Origin: Crocinitomicaceae bacterium
Lineage (GTDB): Bacteria; Bacteroidota; Bacteroidia; Flavobacteriales_D; Crocinitomicaceae
DNA length: 64,000 nt
Assembly (NCBI GenBank): GCA_030727405.1
Contig: JANRBR010000023.1
Location: forward strand, 99,449 to 163,448
Direction: 5' to 3'
Within the stretch, counting starts at the first letter, position 1. Each line of letters begins with the position of its first letter. The position numbers were made by a program, and so were the translations under genes. Shown here in pieces: positions 7,389-15,337 of the stretch. The notes below the pieces were generated by a model that saw only the letters and a list, made by a program, of their open reading frames with translations, was not told where the DNA came from and made no database searches.

Positions 7389-8918
7389 TTAATGTTTAAA
7401 GTGCCGAACTCCGGTAAATACCATGCGCATTCCGTGTTTATTGCAATAATCGATGGAAAGATCATCCTTCACGGATCCTCCAGGTTGAATAACGGCATCG
7501 ATTCCTTCTAAATGAGCAATTTCTACGCAATCTGGGAATGGGAAAAAAGCATCACTGGCCATGGCTGCACCTTTTAAATCGAAACCAAACGTTTTTGCTT
7601 TATGAATCGCTTGATTTAAGGCATCAACTCGTGATGTTTGTCCGGTACCACTCGCTAATAATTGTCCGTTCTTTGCTAAAATAATGGTATTCGATTTCGT
7701 GTGTTTCACCAGTTTATTGGCAAACAATAAATCAGCTATTTCCTGTTCGCTAGGCGCATTTGTTGTTTTGACAACCAAATCTTCCTTCGTTTCCGATTTT
7801 GCATCTCTGTCCTGAACGAGAACACCGTTCAAAATAGATCGAACTTGTTGTTGAGGAAGCGCCGTTTCTTTTTGAACAAGAATGATGCGGTTCTTTTTAC
7901 TTTTTAGTAATTCCAATGCATCCTCATGATAGCTAGGAGCAATCAATACCTCGCAAAACAACTCGTTGATGAGTGTTGCAGTTGCCATATCGACGGGTTG
8001 GTTGGAAATTAAAATTCCTCCAAACGCACTTACTGGGTCAGCTGCTAATGCCACTTCATATGCTTCTTTAAGAGTCGGACGTGTGGCAATACCACAGGCA
8101 TTATTGTGTTTCAAAATCCCGAATGTAGGACCATCATTTTTAAATTCTTGAAGTAAATTAACGGCTGCATCAACATCCAACAAATTGTTGTAAGAAAGTT
8201 CTTTTCCGTGTAATTTATCAAATAAGGCTTCTAAATCCCCGAAGAATTGTCCTTTTTGATGTGGGTTTTCTCCGTATCGAAGTGCTTCACTTTTTTCCAC
8301 ACTTAATTTTAAGTATGGACCATCGTTTTGTACGAAATACTGATGAATCATCGTATCGTAATGCGAAGAAACATGAAAGGCTTCACCCGCAAAATGTTGT
8401 CTTTGTGCCAAAGTTGTTCCACCGCTTTGGGTTCTCAGAATCTCTAAAAACGAAGCATAGCTTTTTACAGATGGAATAATCACCACATCTTGGAAATTTT
8501 TCGCTGCTGCTCGGATTAATGAAATTCCACCAATGTCAATTTTTTCAATGATTTCTTCATGTTTAGCACCGGATGCTAACGTTTCTTCGAAAGGATATAA
8601 GTCTACAATAACTAAATCAATGGAAGGAATCCCATGCTTGGCAATGGCTTCCTGATCTTCTTGTAAAGAACGACGGTTAAGTATTCCTCCGAAAACAGTT
8701 GGATGAAGGGTTTTTACTCTACCACCTAAAATTTCGGGAAATCCAGTAAGGTCTTCCACTGCTACAACAGGAATCCCTAAATTTTGGATAAAGGAAAGGG
8801 TTCCACCGGTCGAATAAATCGTTACTTCGTGTTTGTGTAGTTCACGAACAATCTCGTCAAGCCCATCTTTGTAATAGACTGAAATTAAGGCACTTTTGAT
8901 GTTTTTTAAATCTGTCAT
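7389..8918 (-). CDS. purH: Bifunctional AICAR transformylase/IMP cyclohydrolase
   Basis: The ORF track opens at 8939, but a TAATTTTG promoter box covers 8936-8943, so the ATG at 8918 (MTDLKNIKSALISVY) is taken as the start; this gives 509 residues. The N-terminal ~200 residues form the MGS-like IMP cyclohydrolase domain (STGGTLSF, GRVKTLHP, IVDLYPF). The rest is AICAR formyltransferase with KHNNACGIA near residue 260 and a C-terminal PGGSVKDD loop. It catalyses the last two steps of purine synthesis to IMP in the cytosol. It is followed by mreB in the same direction. It begins about 95 bp after the nrdA terminator hairpin, so it is a separate unit from nrdBA. Confidence 0.97.
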   Translation of the reverse strand: MTDLKNIKSALISVYYKDGLDEIVRELHKHEVTIYSTGGTLSFIQNLGIPVVAVEDLTGFPEILGGRVKTLHPTVFGGILNRRSLQEDQEAIAKHGIPSIDLVIVDLYPFEETLASGAKHEEIIEKIDIGGISLIRAAAKNFQDVVIIPSVKSYASFLEILRTQSGGTTLAQRQHFAGEAFHVSSHYDTMIHQYFVQNDGPYLKLSVEKSEALRYGENPHQKGQFFGDLEALFDKLHGKELSYNNLLDVDAAVNLLQEFKNDGPTFGILKHNNACGIATRPTLKEAYEVALAADPVSAFGGILISNQPVDMATATLINELFCEVLIAPSYHEDALELLKSKKNRIILVQKETALPQQQVRSILNGVLVQDRDAKSETKEDLVVKTTNAPSEQEIADLLFANKLVKHTKSNTIILAKNGQLLASGTGQTSRVDALNQAIHKAKTFGFDLKGAAMASDAFFPFPDCVEIAHLEGIDAVIQPGGSVKDDLSIDYCNKHGMRMVFTGVRHFKH

Positions 8919-8935
8919 GAGGCGTAAATGAAAGC

Positions 8936-8943
8936 GCAAAATT
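8936..8943 (-). promoter_or_regulatory. -7 element of the purH(-mreB) promoter
   Basis: The minus strand reads TAATTTTG, a TAnnTTTG match, with 17 bp to the chosen purH ATG at 8918. It overlaps the ORF-track start at 8939 and so argues against that start. Confidence 0.5.
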
Positions 8944-9012
8944 AGTGTATTTTTTTCGATTTACGTCTTATTTTTCGCCTACATTTCAGAAAGTTTGCGG
9001 TTGATAAATAAC

Positions 9013-9045
9013 AAAAAACCCCGCTATTAAAACGGGGTTTTTTTT
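9013..9045. terminator. Intrinsic terminator downstream of nrdBA
   Basis: AAAAAACCCCG, a 9-nt loop, then CGGGGTTTTTTT. It has a strong GC stem flanked by A- and T-tracts and lies between the end of nrdA (9215) and the purH promoter. It would end the nrdBA transcript about 175 nt after the nrdA stop codon, leaving both copies of the 70-bp repeat inside the mRNA's 3' untranslated region. Confidence 0.9.
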
Positions 9046-9090
9046 ACCACTTAGACGGATGTCTTATTTTTTGTTCTATTAATGGAATCT

Positions 9091-9230
9091 TAGCGAGTCT
9101 AGCTCGTGAATTTCCGTTCTGTCTATAACCGACTAACGTCGCTTCTATCCAGAACACATTTAGCGAGTCTAGCTCGTGAATTTCCGTTCTGTCTATAACC
9201 GACTAACGTCGCTTCTATCCAGAACACATT
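9091..9230. repeat. Perfect 70-bp tandem duplication spanning the nrdA 3' end
   Basis: Positions 9091-9160 and 9161-9230 are identical base for base; each starts TAGCGAGTCTAGCTCGTG and ends CCAGAACACATT. The right-hand copy contains the last codons and stop of nrdA (Met-Cys-Ser-Gly-stop). The left-hand copy repeats those codons as non-coding sequence. Each copy holds a 40-nt imperfect hairpin (9116-9155 and 9186-9225). Read on the mRNA strand, it has 14 Watson-Crick pairs out of 18, a GUUA loop and tandem G-A/A-G mismatches. A smaller CGAG/CTCG hairpin lies beside it. The lack of any difference between copies suggests a recent duplication or conversion; an assembly artefact cannot be excluded. 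Confidence 0.92.
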
Positions 9231-11575
9231 TCACAATTTTCTGGGTCGTCAAGTGAGCATGCGATGGCTGCTGCTTGTTCTTCCAGAGATTTTGCTGTTG
9301 GTTCTTCTACCACTGTTTTTTCCACCGTAAATTTAATGGCGTCAGTAGCTGCTTTTGTTCGAAGGTAATACATTCCTGTTTTCAATCCTTTCTCCCAACC
9401 GTAGAAGTGCATGGATGTTAACTTACCAAAGTTGGCGTTTTCCATGAAGATATTCAACGATTGACTTTGACAAATATATGCTCCTCGATCGGCAGCTTGA
9501 TCAATGATTGCCTTTTGTGAAATCTCCCAAGCCGTTTTGTAAAGGTCTTTTAAGCGTTGAGGTACTTCATTAATGTTCTGAACAGATCCATTCGCTGTCA
9601 TGATTTTTTGACGCATGTCTTTATTCCATAATCCTTCACGAACTAAATCCTTCAATAAGTGCTTATTTACAATAATGAATTCTCCAGAAAGCACACGACG
9701 CGTGTAAATATTGGATGTATAAGGCTCGAAACATTCGTTGTTTCCAAGTATTTGAGCAGTAGATGCAGTTGGCATCGGTGCTAATAACAATGAATTTCTA
9801 ACACCGTGTTTTTTCACCTCTTCTTTTAGGACATCCCATTCCCAACGACTGGAAGGAGTAACACCCCACATATCAAACTGGAAGATACCTTTTGATACAG
9901 GAGAACCTTTAATCGTTTCATATGGACCTTCTACTTTCGCAAGGTCTTTTGAAGCTGACATGGATGCAAAGTAAATCGTCTCGAATACTTCACGGTTTAA
10001 TGCGCGCGCTTCTTCAGATTCAAATGGCAATCCCATCATAATGAATGCATCAGCTAATCCTTGAACACCAAGTCCAATTGGACGATGGCGAAGGTTTGAA
10101 TTTTTCGCTTCAACAACTGGATAGAAATTCTCGTCGATGATGCGGTTCAAATTCAATGTAGCTTGATATGTTACTTCGAATAATTTATCGTGGTCAAAAT
10201 TCCCATCTTCCGTTACATATTTTGGAAGTGCTAGAGAAGCTAGGTTACAAACAGCAACTTCATCAGGTGCTGTATATTCAATAATCTCTGTACAAAGATT
10301 AGATGATTTGATGGTACCTAAATTTTGTTGATTTGATTTAGCATTTGCCGCATCTTTATACAACATATAAGGCGTTCCTGTTTCGATTTGAGATTCAAGG
10401 ATTTTGAACCAAAGATCTTGAGCTTTGATTGTTTTTCTTCCTTTCCCTTCTTTTTCATACTTCGTGTACAATGCTTCAAACGCTGCACTGTGCGTTTCAG
10501 ACAGCCCTGGACATTCGTGTGGACACATTAAAGTCCAGTCGCCATTTTCTTTTACGCGTTGCATGAACAAATCTGGAATCCAAAGTGCGTAGAATAAATC
10601 ACGTGCACGTTGTTCTTCTTTTCCGTGATTCTTTTTCAAATCTAAGAAGTCAAACACATCTGCATGCCAAGGCTCGATATACATCGCAAAAGAACCTTTT
10701 CTCTTTCCACCACCTTGATCAACGTAACGAGCTGTATCGTTGAATACTCGTAGCATTGGAACGATACCATTAGACGTTCCATTTGTTCCTTTAATGTATG
10801 ATCCAGTAGCACGGATATCATGCAATGCTAACCCAATTCCACCTGCGGATTGTGAAATTTGCGCACATGATTTCAATGTATCGTAAATCCCTTCAATACT
10901 ATCTTCCTTCATGGTAAGCAAGAAACAAGATGACATTTGAGGTTTAGGCGTCCCTGCGTTAAACAAGGTTGGAGTTGCATGCGTAAACCAACCTTCAGAC
11001 ATTAAATTGTATGTCTTGATGGCAGATGCCACATCTTTCTTGTGAATACCAATGGCAACACGCATCAACATTTGTTGTGGACGTTCGGCAATTTTACCAT
11101 TTAAACGCATCAAGTAAGAGCGAGACAATGTTTTAAATCCAAAATAATCGTAGCGGAAGTCACGATCATAAATGATACTAGAGTCAAATGCTTCTTTGTT
11201 TTCTTGGATGATTGCGTATACATCATCAGCAACCAACGAAGCATTTTGATTCGTTTTTGGATCGATGTAATGGTGTAAATCGTCAATTACTTCAGAGAAC
11301 GTTTTTTTCGTCTCTTTATGCAGGTTGGACACGGCAATGCGTGAAGCCAACAATGCGTAATCTGGGTGATCAATTGTTTTTGCGGCAGCAACTTCCGCTG
11401 CTAGGTTATCCAAATCTGAAGTGGATACACCGTCATAGATTCCTTCAATCACCTTCATCGCTACTGCTTCAGGTGATACTAATGGATCTAATCCGTAACA
11501 CATTTTAATAATGCGCGCTGTGATTTTATCAAATTTCACAGTTTCTTTTCTTTCGTCTCTTTTTACTACGTACAT
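9215..11575 (-). CDS. nrdA: Ribonucleoside-diphosphate reductase subunit alpha (class I)
   Basis: A 786-residue catalytic subunit. An ATP-cone fills about residues 1-95 ([17 protein letters not shown]), giving allosteric activity control. The barrel shows the expected active-site set: SSCFLL with the first redox Cys, NLCTEI with the Asn-Cys-Glu triad, and [11 protein letters not shown] with the second redox Cys. The C-terminal tail ends in CEMCSG, the pair that accepts electrons from thioredoxin or glutaredoxin. With NrdB it makes deoxynucleotides in the cytosol. It lies 22 bp downstream of nrdB in the same operon. The final four codons are inside the 70-bp tandem duplication, so that event did not alter the coding end. 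Confidence 0.98.
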   Translation of the reverse strand: MYVVKRDERKETVKFDKITARIIKMCYGLDPLVSPEAVAMKVIEGIYDGVSTSDLDNLAAEVAAAKTIDHPDYALLASRIAVSNLHKETKKTFSEVIDDLHHYIDPKTNQNASLVADDVYAIIQENKEAFDSSIIYDRDFRYDYFGFKTLSRSYLMRLNGKIAERPQQMLMRVAIGIHKKDVASAIKTYNLMSEGWFTHATPTLFNAGTPKPQMSSCFLLTMKEDSIEGIYDTLKSCAQISQSAGGIGLALHDIRATGSYIKGTNGTSNGIVPMLRVFNDTARYVDQGGGKRKGSFAMYIEPWHADVFDFLDLKKNHGKEEQRARDLFYALWIPDLFMQRVKENGDWTLMCPHECPGLSETHSAAFEALYTKYEKEGKGRKTIKAQDLWFKILESQIETGTPYMLYKDAANAKSNQQNLGTIKSSNLCTEIIEYTAPDEVAVCNLASLALPKYVTEDGNFDHDKLFEVTYQATLNLNRIIDENFYPVVEAKNSNLRHRPIGLGVQGLADAFIMMGLPFESEEARALNREVFETIYFASMSASKDLAKVEGPYETIKGSPVSKGIFQFDMWGVTPSSRWEWDVLKEEVKKHGVRNSLLLAPMPTASTAQILGNNECFEPYTSNIYTRRVLSGEFIIVNKHLLKDLVREGLWNKDMRQKIMTANGSVQNINEVPQRLKDLYKTAWEISQKAIIDQAADRGAYICQSQSLNIFMENANFGKLTSMHFYGWEKGLKTGMYYLRTKAATDAIKFTVEKTVVEEPTAKSLEEQAAAIACSLDDPENCEMCSG

Positions 11576-11597
11576 TCTTAATACCGCAATTAAATAA

Positions 11598-12578
11598 TTA
11601 AAATTCTTCGTTCATACTGAATTCTTTGTTCGCATCACCTGCCAACACTCCAGCTTTTTGGTATTCACCAACTCGTTTTTCAAAGAAATTTGTTTTTCCT
11701 TGAATGGAAATCATTTCCATGAAGTCAAATGGATTCGAAGTGTTGTATACACGTTCGTTTCCTAATTCAACTAATAGACGATCCGCAACGAATTCAATGT
11801 ATTGTTGCATGAGATCGCTGTTCATTCCAATAAGTTTTACTGGAATAGCGTCCGTCACAAATTCTTTCTCAATTTCGACAGCGTCCATGATGATTTGACG
11901 CACTTGGTCTTTGGATAATTTATTTACCAAGTGATTGTTATATAACAAACAAGCGAAGTCACAATGCAAGCCCTCATCTCTAGAAATCAATTCATTAGAG
12001 AATGACAAACCAGGCATTAAGCCACGTTTTTTCAACCAGAATATGGAACAGAAAGATCCGGAGAAGAAAATACCTTCCACAGCAGCAAACGCAACTAAAC
12101 GCTCAGCAAATGATCCTTTGTCGATCCATCTAAGTGCCCAATCTGCTTTTTTCTTCACGCAATCAAGCGTGTCAATGGCGTTGAACAAATGACTTTTTTC
12201 AGCTGAATCTTTGATGTAGGTATCAATCAACAAAGAATAAGTCTCTGAGTGAATGTTTTCCATCGCCACCTGATTTCCGTAAAAGAATTTCGCTTCGGTG
12301 TATTGAACTTCTGACAAAAAGTTTTCTGCTAGGTTTTCATTGACAATCCCATCGGAAGCAGCAAAGAAAGCAAGAACATGCTTGATGAAATGACGTTCAT
12401 CGTCGTTTAGTTTGTTCTCCCAATCTATTTGATCAGGCGACAAGTCAATTTCCTCTGCCGTCCAGAAACTAGCTTCTGCTTTTTTGTAAAAACTCCAAAT
12501 ATCATCGTGTTGAATTGGGAATAGTACAAAACGGCTTTTGTTTTCTTCAAGAATAGGTTCGTGTAAAGATGTTGTCAT
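11598..12578 (-). CDS. nrdB: Ribonucleoside-diphosphate reductase subunit beta (class I)
   Basis: A 326-residue R2 subunit. Di-iron ligands fit ENIHSETY (Glu, His and, four residues on, a Tyr at the radical position), a Glu in the VEGIFF helix, and RDEGLHCDF with the last Glu and His. The presence of Tyr at the radical site suggests class Ia-type rather than the Tyr-less class Ic. The product provides the radical for NrdA. It is first in the nrdBA operon. Upstream lies a ~450-bp gap rich in repeats, in which a promoter with both -33 and -7 character can be proposed about 137 bp before the ATG. The metal content (Fe or Mn) cannot be decided from sequence. Confidence 0.97.
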   Translation of the reverse strand: MTTSLHEPILEENKSRFVLFPIQHDDIWSFYKKAEASFWTAEEIDLSPDQIDWENKLNDDERHFIKHVLAFFAASDGIVNENLAENFLSEVQYTEAKFFYGNQVAMENIHSETYSLLIDTYIKDSAEKSHLFNAIDTLDCVKKKADWALRWIDKGSFAERLVAFAAVEGIFFSGSFCSIFWLKKRGLMPGLSFSNELISRDEGLHCDFACLLYNNHLVNKLSKDQVRQIIMDAVEIEKEFVTDAIPVKLIGMNSDLMQQYIEFVADRLLVELGNERVYNTSNPFDFMEMISIQGKTNFFEKRVGEYQKAGVLAGDANKEFSMNEEF

Positions 12579-12657
12579 AAGCTGTTTTAAATTATTTCGT
12601 TCATTTTGGGAGAAAAATCATGCTCGTTTTTCAAAAACTTGATGCCCTCGCTCGTAA

Positions 12658-12706
12658 AAATGTTTTGTAATTACCATTCGGCTTAAATGTTTGGTAATTT
12701 ACCATT
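12658..12706. promoter_or_regulatory. Tandem near-identical operator-like repeats in the nrdBA leader
   Basis: AAATGTTTTGTAATTACCATT (12658-12678, one base short of the other copy) and AAATGTTTGGTAATTTACC plus ATT (12685-12706) form two direct repeats with a 27-bp period. Each holds an imperfect palindrome of the form GGTAAnTTACC. They lie between the proposed nrdBA promoter and the nrdB start. Paired dyads upstream of nrd genes recall NrdR boxes in layout. The sequence does not match the known NrdR consensus (acaCwATATaTwGtgt), so the binding protein is unknown. Confidence 0.45.
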
Positions 12707-12714
12707 AACACTCG

Positions 12715-12742
12715 CAAAATTTGAGACTACAAAAATTGTCAA
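12715..12742 (-). promoter_or_regulatory. Candidate nrdBA promoter
   Basis: The minus strand reads TTG at 12740-12742, a 17-bp spacer, then AAATTTTG at 12715-12722. The latter is one mismatch from TAnnTTTG. It would give a leader of about 130 nt that contains the tandem repeats. The spacing is slightly shorter than the usual 19 bp, so this is tentative. Confidence 0.35.
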
Positions 12743-13032
12743 AAAACATTCTTAAATCAACTAAAGAAATTAACATTTCTGCGATGTTATTAACACCGAA
12801 AATCGCAATCCTTTCACCAATAAACCCTTCAGCAATTTTCAACACCATTTGGAAAGATATTCACATCGATTTTTAACAACCTTTGATAACTATTCACCAA
12901 AAAAAGACCGATTAAATGAAATAAATTTCTTATGTGATTAAGTTCATTAAAATTACAGGAGAAATTTATTTTTTTCTGTTTACAATCAAGGAGTTTTTAA
13001 ACACGTTAATGTTGATATTAACATACGCGATC

Positions 13033-13746
13033 ATGTTTCAAAATAAAACCGCTTTTCGATACTATCTGGAGGGCTTTCAACACTTGATTTTCCCGAACCT
13101 TTGTCTTCAATGTCAACAGGAAATGTCGCGTCACGAAAAATACATTTGCATGTTTTGTTGGGACAAATTACAACGCACCTATTTTGAGTCCTATTTAGAG
13201 CCCAGTGCAATGGATAAACTTTTTTGGGGACGTTGTCAGATTCAAGAAACTTTTGCTCTTTATTTTTTTGAGAAAGAAAAGCCCATTCAAGAGGTTTTAC
13301 ACGCGCTTAAATATGGTTTTAAGGCTCCCCTAGGTCATTACTTCGGAGCGTACATGGGGAAAGTCATTTCGACAAAGGGTAAATATGATCGTGTGGAGGC
13401 GCTAATTCCCGTTCCAATCCACCCTCAAAAGGAATTTTTTCGGGGTTATAACCAAAGCACAGCTTTAGCTGAAGGCTTGTCATCGACATTAAACATCCCT
13501 GTTCTAACCAATATCGTAAAGAAAAAAACGAATAATGCGAGTCAAACGGGAAAAAATAGGTTTTTACGATGGGATAATGCCATGGAACAATTTGGTTTAA
13601 CAAAACAAGTGTTAAACTACCAACATATAGCCATTGTCGATGATGTCATTACAACAGGCGCTACTATAGAAGCTATGGTTCAATTATTGCGCTCGAAATA
13701 CCCGAATCTTCAAATAAGTTTGATTAGCTTCGCCATAGCAAAATGA
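13033..13746 (+). CDS. comF: ComF-family phosphoribosyltransferase-like protein
   Basis: The ORF-track start (GTG at 12934) adds a hydrophobic stretch foreign to ComF. The ATG at 13033 gives a 237-residue protein starting MFQNKTAFRYYLEGFQHLIF. It has a zinc-finger-like four-Cys unit (CLQCQQEM then CMFCW, residues ~22-45), the middle motif ALIPVPIHPQKEFFRGYNQS, and the PRPP-binding signature IAIVDDVITTGAT near 200. ComF proteins help single-stranded DNA during natural transformation in several bacteria; in others the role is untested. The gene overlaps the next one by 4 bp (ATGA), so they are translationally coupled. No other competence gene is in the window. Confidence 0.9.
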   Translation: MFQNKTAFRYYLEGFQHLIFPNLCLQCQQEMSRHEKYICMFCWDKLQRTYFESYLEPSAMDKLFWGRCQIQETFALYFFEKEKPIQEVLHALKYGFKAPLGHYFGAYMGKVISTKGKYDRVEALIPVPIHPQKEFFRGYNQSTALAEGLSSTLNIPVLTNIVKKKTNNASQTGKNRFLRWDNAMEQFGLTKQVLNYQHIAIVDDVITTGATIEAMVQLLRSKYPNLQISLISFAIAK

Positions 13747-14807
13747 GCATGGAGTCGCAACACGTTTTAATTATTGGTGCCGGTTTAGCAGGGACAAGTT
13801 TGGCACATGAGTTATTGGCTCGAGGTCACCGTGTTCAAATGGTAGACCGTGGAGAAAATCATTCTACCGCCATCGCGGCAGGTATGGTGAATCCGATGGT
13901 ATTTCGCAGAATGAATAAATCTTGGCGCTTGGAAGAATTTATGGAGGATGCCACCAAATTCTATCAGGAGATGGAAAAGGTACTCGCTCATAAATTATTC
14001 CACCCTATTGTAATCCGAAGGATGTTGTCCTCTGAACAGGAGCGAAAGTATTGGATTGAACGATCGAAACTTCCCGAATTCCAGGATTATTTGACCGAAT
14101 TAAACCGAGAGGATGATGACTATAACCTTGCAAAAAATTCTTTTGGAAGTGGTCGTTTGAAGGCTTCTTTTTGGATTGATGCCAAGTCATATTACGATCG
14201 GAACCAAGCCTATTTCGCTGAAAATAAATGCCTAACGAAAGAGGAATTCCAAGCGGATGAATTCAATGAAAACACCCTGATTTACAAAGGAATATCTTAT
14301 GATAAAGTTGTTTTTTGCGTTGGGTATCAACAAATGAATACGCCGTTTTTTCAAGATTTACCTATTCAACAAACGAAAGGACAAACCTTGCGCATTCGCT
14401 CTGAGGAAATACCGGAAGAAGAGTCGCTAAATCGAAAGTGTTTTGTCCTACCGCTGGGAAATCAGGTATTTCGAATTGGCGCAACCTATGAATGGGACAA
14501 TCCTGATTTAACCCCCACAGAAGCAGCGAAGCATGAATTGGTGGAACACCTGTCCGTTTTAGGTAATTTTCATTATGAAATCATTGACCAACAAGTTGGC
14601 GTTCGTCCTACCGTTTTGGATCGCCGACCGATTCTCGGAGAACACCACGCCATAAAAAACATGTATTTGTTTAATGGACTCGGAACGAAGGGTTACCTCA
14701 TGGCGCCGACCTTGGCGAAGGAATTATGTAGGCACATGTTCGAGGGTATTCCTTTAGATAAGGAGACATCAATTGATCGATTTTACAAGAAATTAAATTT
14801 GAGATAA
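13743..14807 (+). CDS. FAD-dependent oxidoreductase (DAO family)
   Basis: A 354-residue protein with an N-terminal Rossmann dinucleotide motif (VLIIGAGLAGTSLAHEL) followed by an acidic strand end (MVDRG). The C-terminal GTKGYLMAPTLAKEL and VGVRPTVLDRRPILG stretches are typical of glycine/D-amino-acid oxidase-like DAO proteins. The substrate is unknown. There is no signal peptide, so it is presumably cytosolic. The start overlaps the comF stop by 4 bp. The weak link between DAO-type oxidation and ComF is only positional. Similar to ThiO or MnmC C-domains, but with no thiamine or tRNA modification genes nearby. Confidence 0.85.
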   Translation: MSMESQHVLIIGAGLAGTSLAHELLARGHRVQMVDRGENHSTAIAAGMVNPMVFRRMNKSWRLEEFMEDATKFYQEMEKVLAHKLFHPIVIRRMLSSEQERKYWIERSKLPEFQDYLTELNREDDDYNLAKNSFGSGRLKASFWIDAKSYYDRNQAYFAENKCLTKEEFQADEFNENTLIYKGISYDKVVFCVGYQQMNTPFFQDLPIQQTKGQTLRIRSEEIPEEESLNRKCFVLPLGNQVFRIGATYEWDNPDLTPTEAAKHELVEHLSVLGNFHYEIIDQQVGVRPTVLDRRPILGEHHAIKNMYLFNGLGTKGYLMAPTLAKELCRHMFEGIPLDKETSIDRFYKKLNLR

Positions 14808-14840
14808 AAACTTTATTTTAGTGGAATTAAAATAAAAAAC

Positions 14841-15281
14841 ATGGAAACAGAATCAATGAATGCTACTTCATTAAAATTAACAGAAAACAGCCTTGTTTTC
14901 ATGAGAGAAACGGTAAAATGGGCGAAATTTTTGGCAATATGTTCCTTTGTTGGACTTGGTTTAATGGTTCTGGTAGGCGTGGTTTTCCTTTTCCTTAGTG
15001 TTTCGGCCCCTGGCCCAGCGGAAATGAAGATTTCAACTTCCGCCGTAGGTATTTTTTACATCTTAATAGCAGTGCTTTATTTTTTTCCAGCTATCTATTT
15101 GTATCGTTTTGCTATAGCAAGTGCGGAGGCCATCAATACATTAAACGATGACACCCTTGAAGAAGGGCTCGAAAATTTGAAATCCCTTTTTCGATTTACA
15201 GGAATCTTAATGATTATAGTCCTTTCCTTATATGCTGTCGGCTTTATTTTAGCAATCGTACTGAGTCTAATCAAAATGTAA
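14841..15281 (+). CDS. Small membrane protein, DUF5362-like
   Basis: A 146-residue protein. An N-terminal polar segment (LKLTENSLVFMRETVKWAKF) is followed by three or four hydrophobic helices: FLAICSFVGLGLMVLVGVVF, VGIFYILIAVLYFFPAIYLY and ILMIIVLSLYAVGFILAIVL. A conserved-looking amphipathic piece with INTLNDDTLEEGLENLKSLF lies between. It fits a small Bacteroidota membrane family I know as DUF5362 (recalled, unchecked). No function is known. It lies 33 bp after the oxidoreductase gene and 56 bp before lepA, which has its own promoter. Confidence 0.75.
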   Translation: METESMNATSLKLTENSLVFMRETVKWAKFLAICSFVGLGLMVLVGVVFLFLSVSAPGPAEMKISTSAVGIFYILIAVLYFFPAIYLYRFAIASAEAINTLNDDTLEEGLENLKSLFRFTGILMIIVLSLYAVGFILAIVLSLIKM

Positions 15282-15321
15282 TATAGTCGGGGGATAAAGC
15301 GTCAATTCAGCCGGAAAGTCG

Positions 15322-15329
15322 TATTTTTG
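15322..15329 (+). promoter_or_regulatory. -7 element of the lepA promoter
   Basis: TATTTTTG, a TAnnTTTG match, ends only 8 bp before the lepA ATG at 15338. The LepA N-terminus is fixed by homology, so the predicted leader would be about 1-6 nt. Confidence 0.45.
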
Positions 15330-15337
15330 TTCCTGCT

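Larger units (their letters stand above)
12579..13032. other. Repeat-rich intergenic region between nrdB and comF
   Basis: About 450 bp without a credible gene. It is AT-rich and holds a near-perfect direct repeat (12658-12678 and 12685-12706), a 6-bp dyad TAACAT/ATGTTA at 12771-12789 and a candidate nrdBA promoter at 12715-12742. The ORF track extends comF into this region through a GTG start at 12934, but that extension does not look like ComF. Regulation of nrdBA is the most likely purpose. Confidence 0.6.

Noticed and set aside
12836-12897. DnaA-box-like sequences (TTTTCAACA, TATTCAC repeats) suggesting an origin
   Set aside because: None matches TTATCCACA exactly, there is no dnaA, dnaN or parAB nearby, and AT-rich intergenic DNA yields such near-matches by chance.
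12934-13032. GTG-initiated N-terminal extension of ComF
   Set aside because: The added hydrophobic residues are not ComF-like, and the ATG at 13033 gives the usual start before the zinc-finger-like region.
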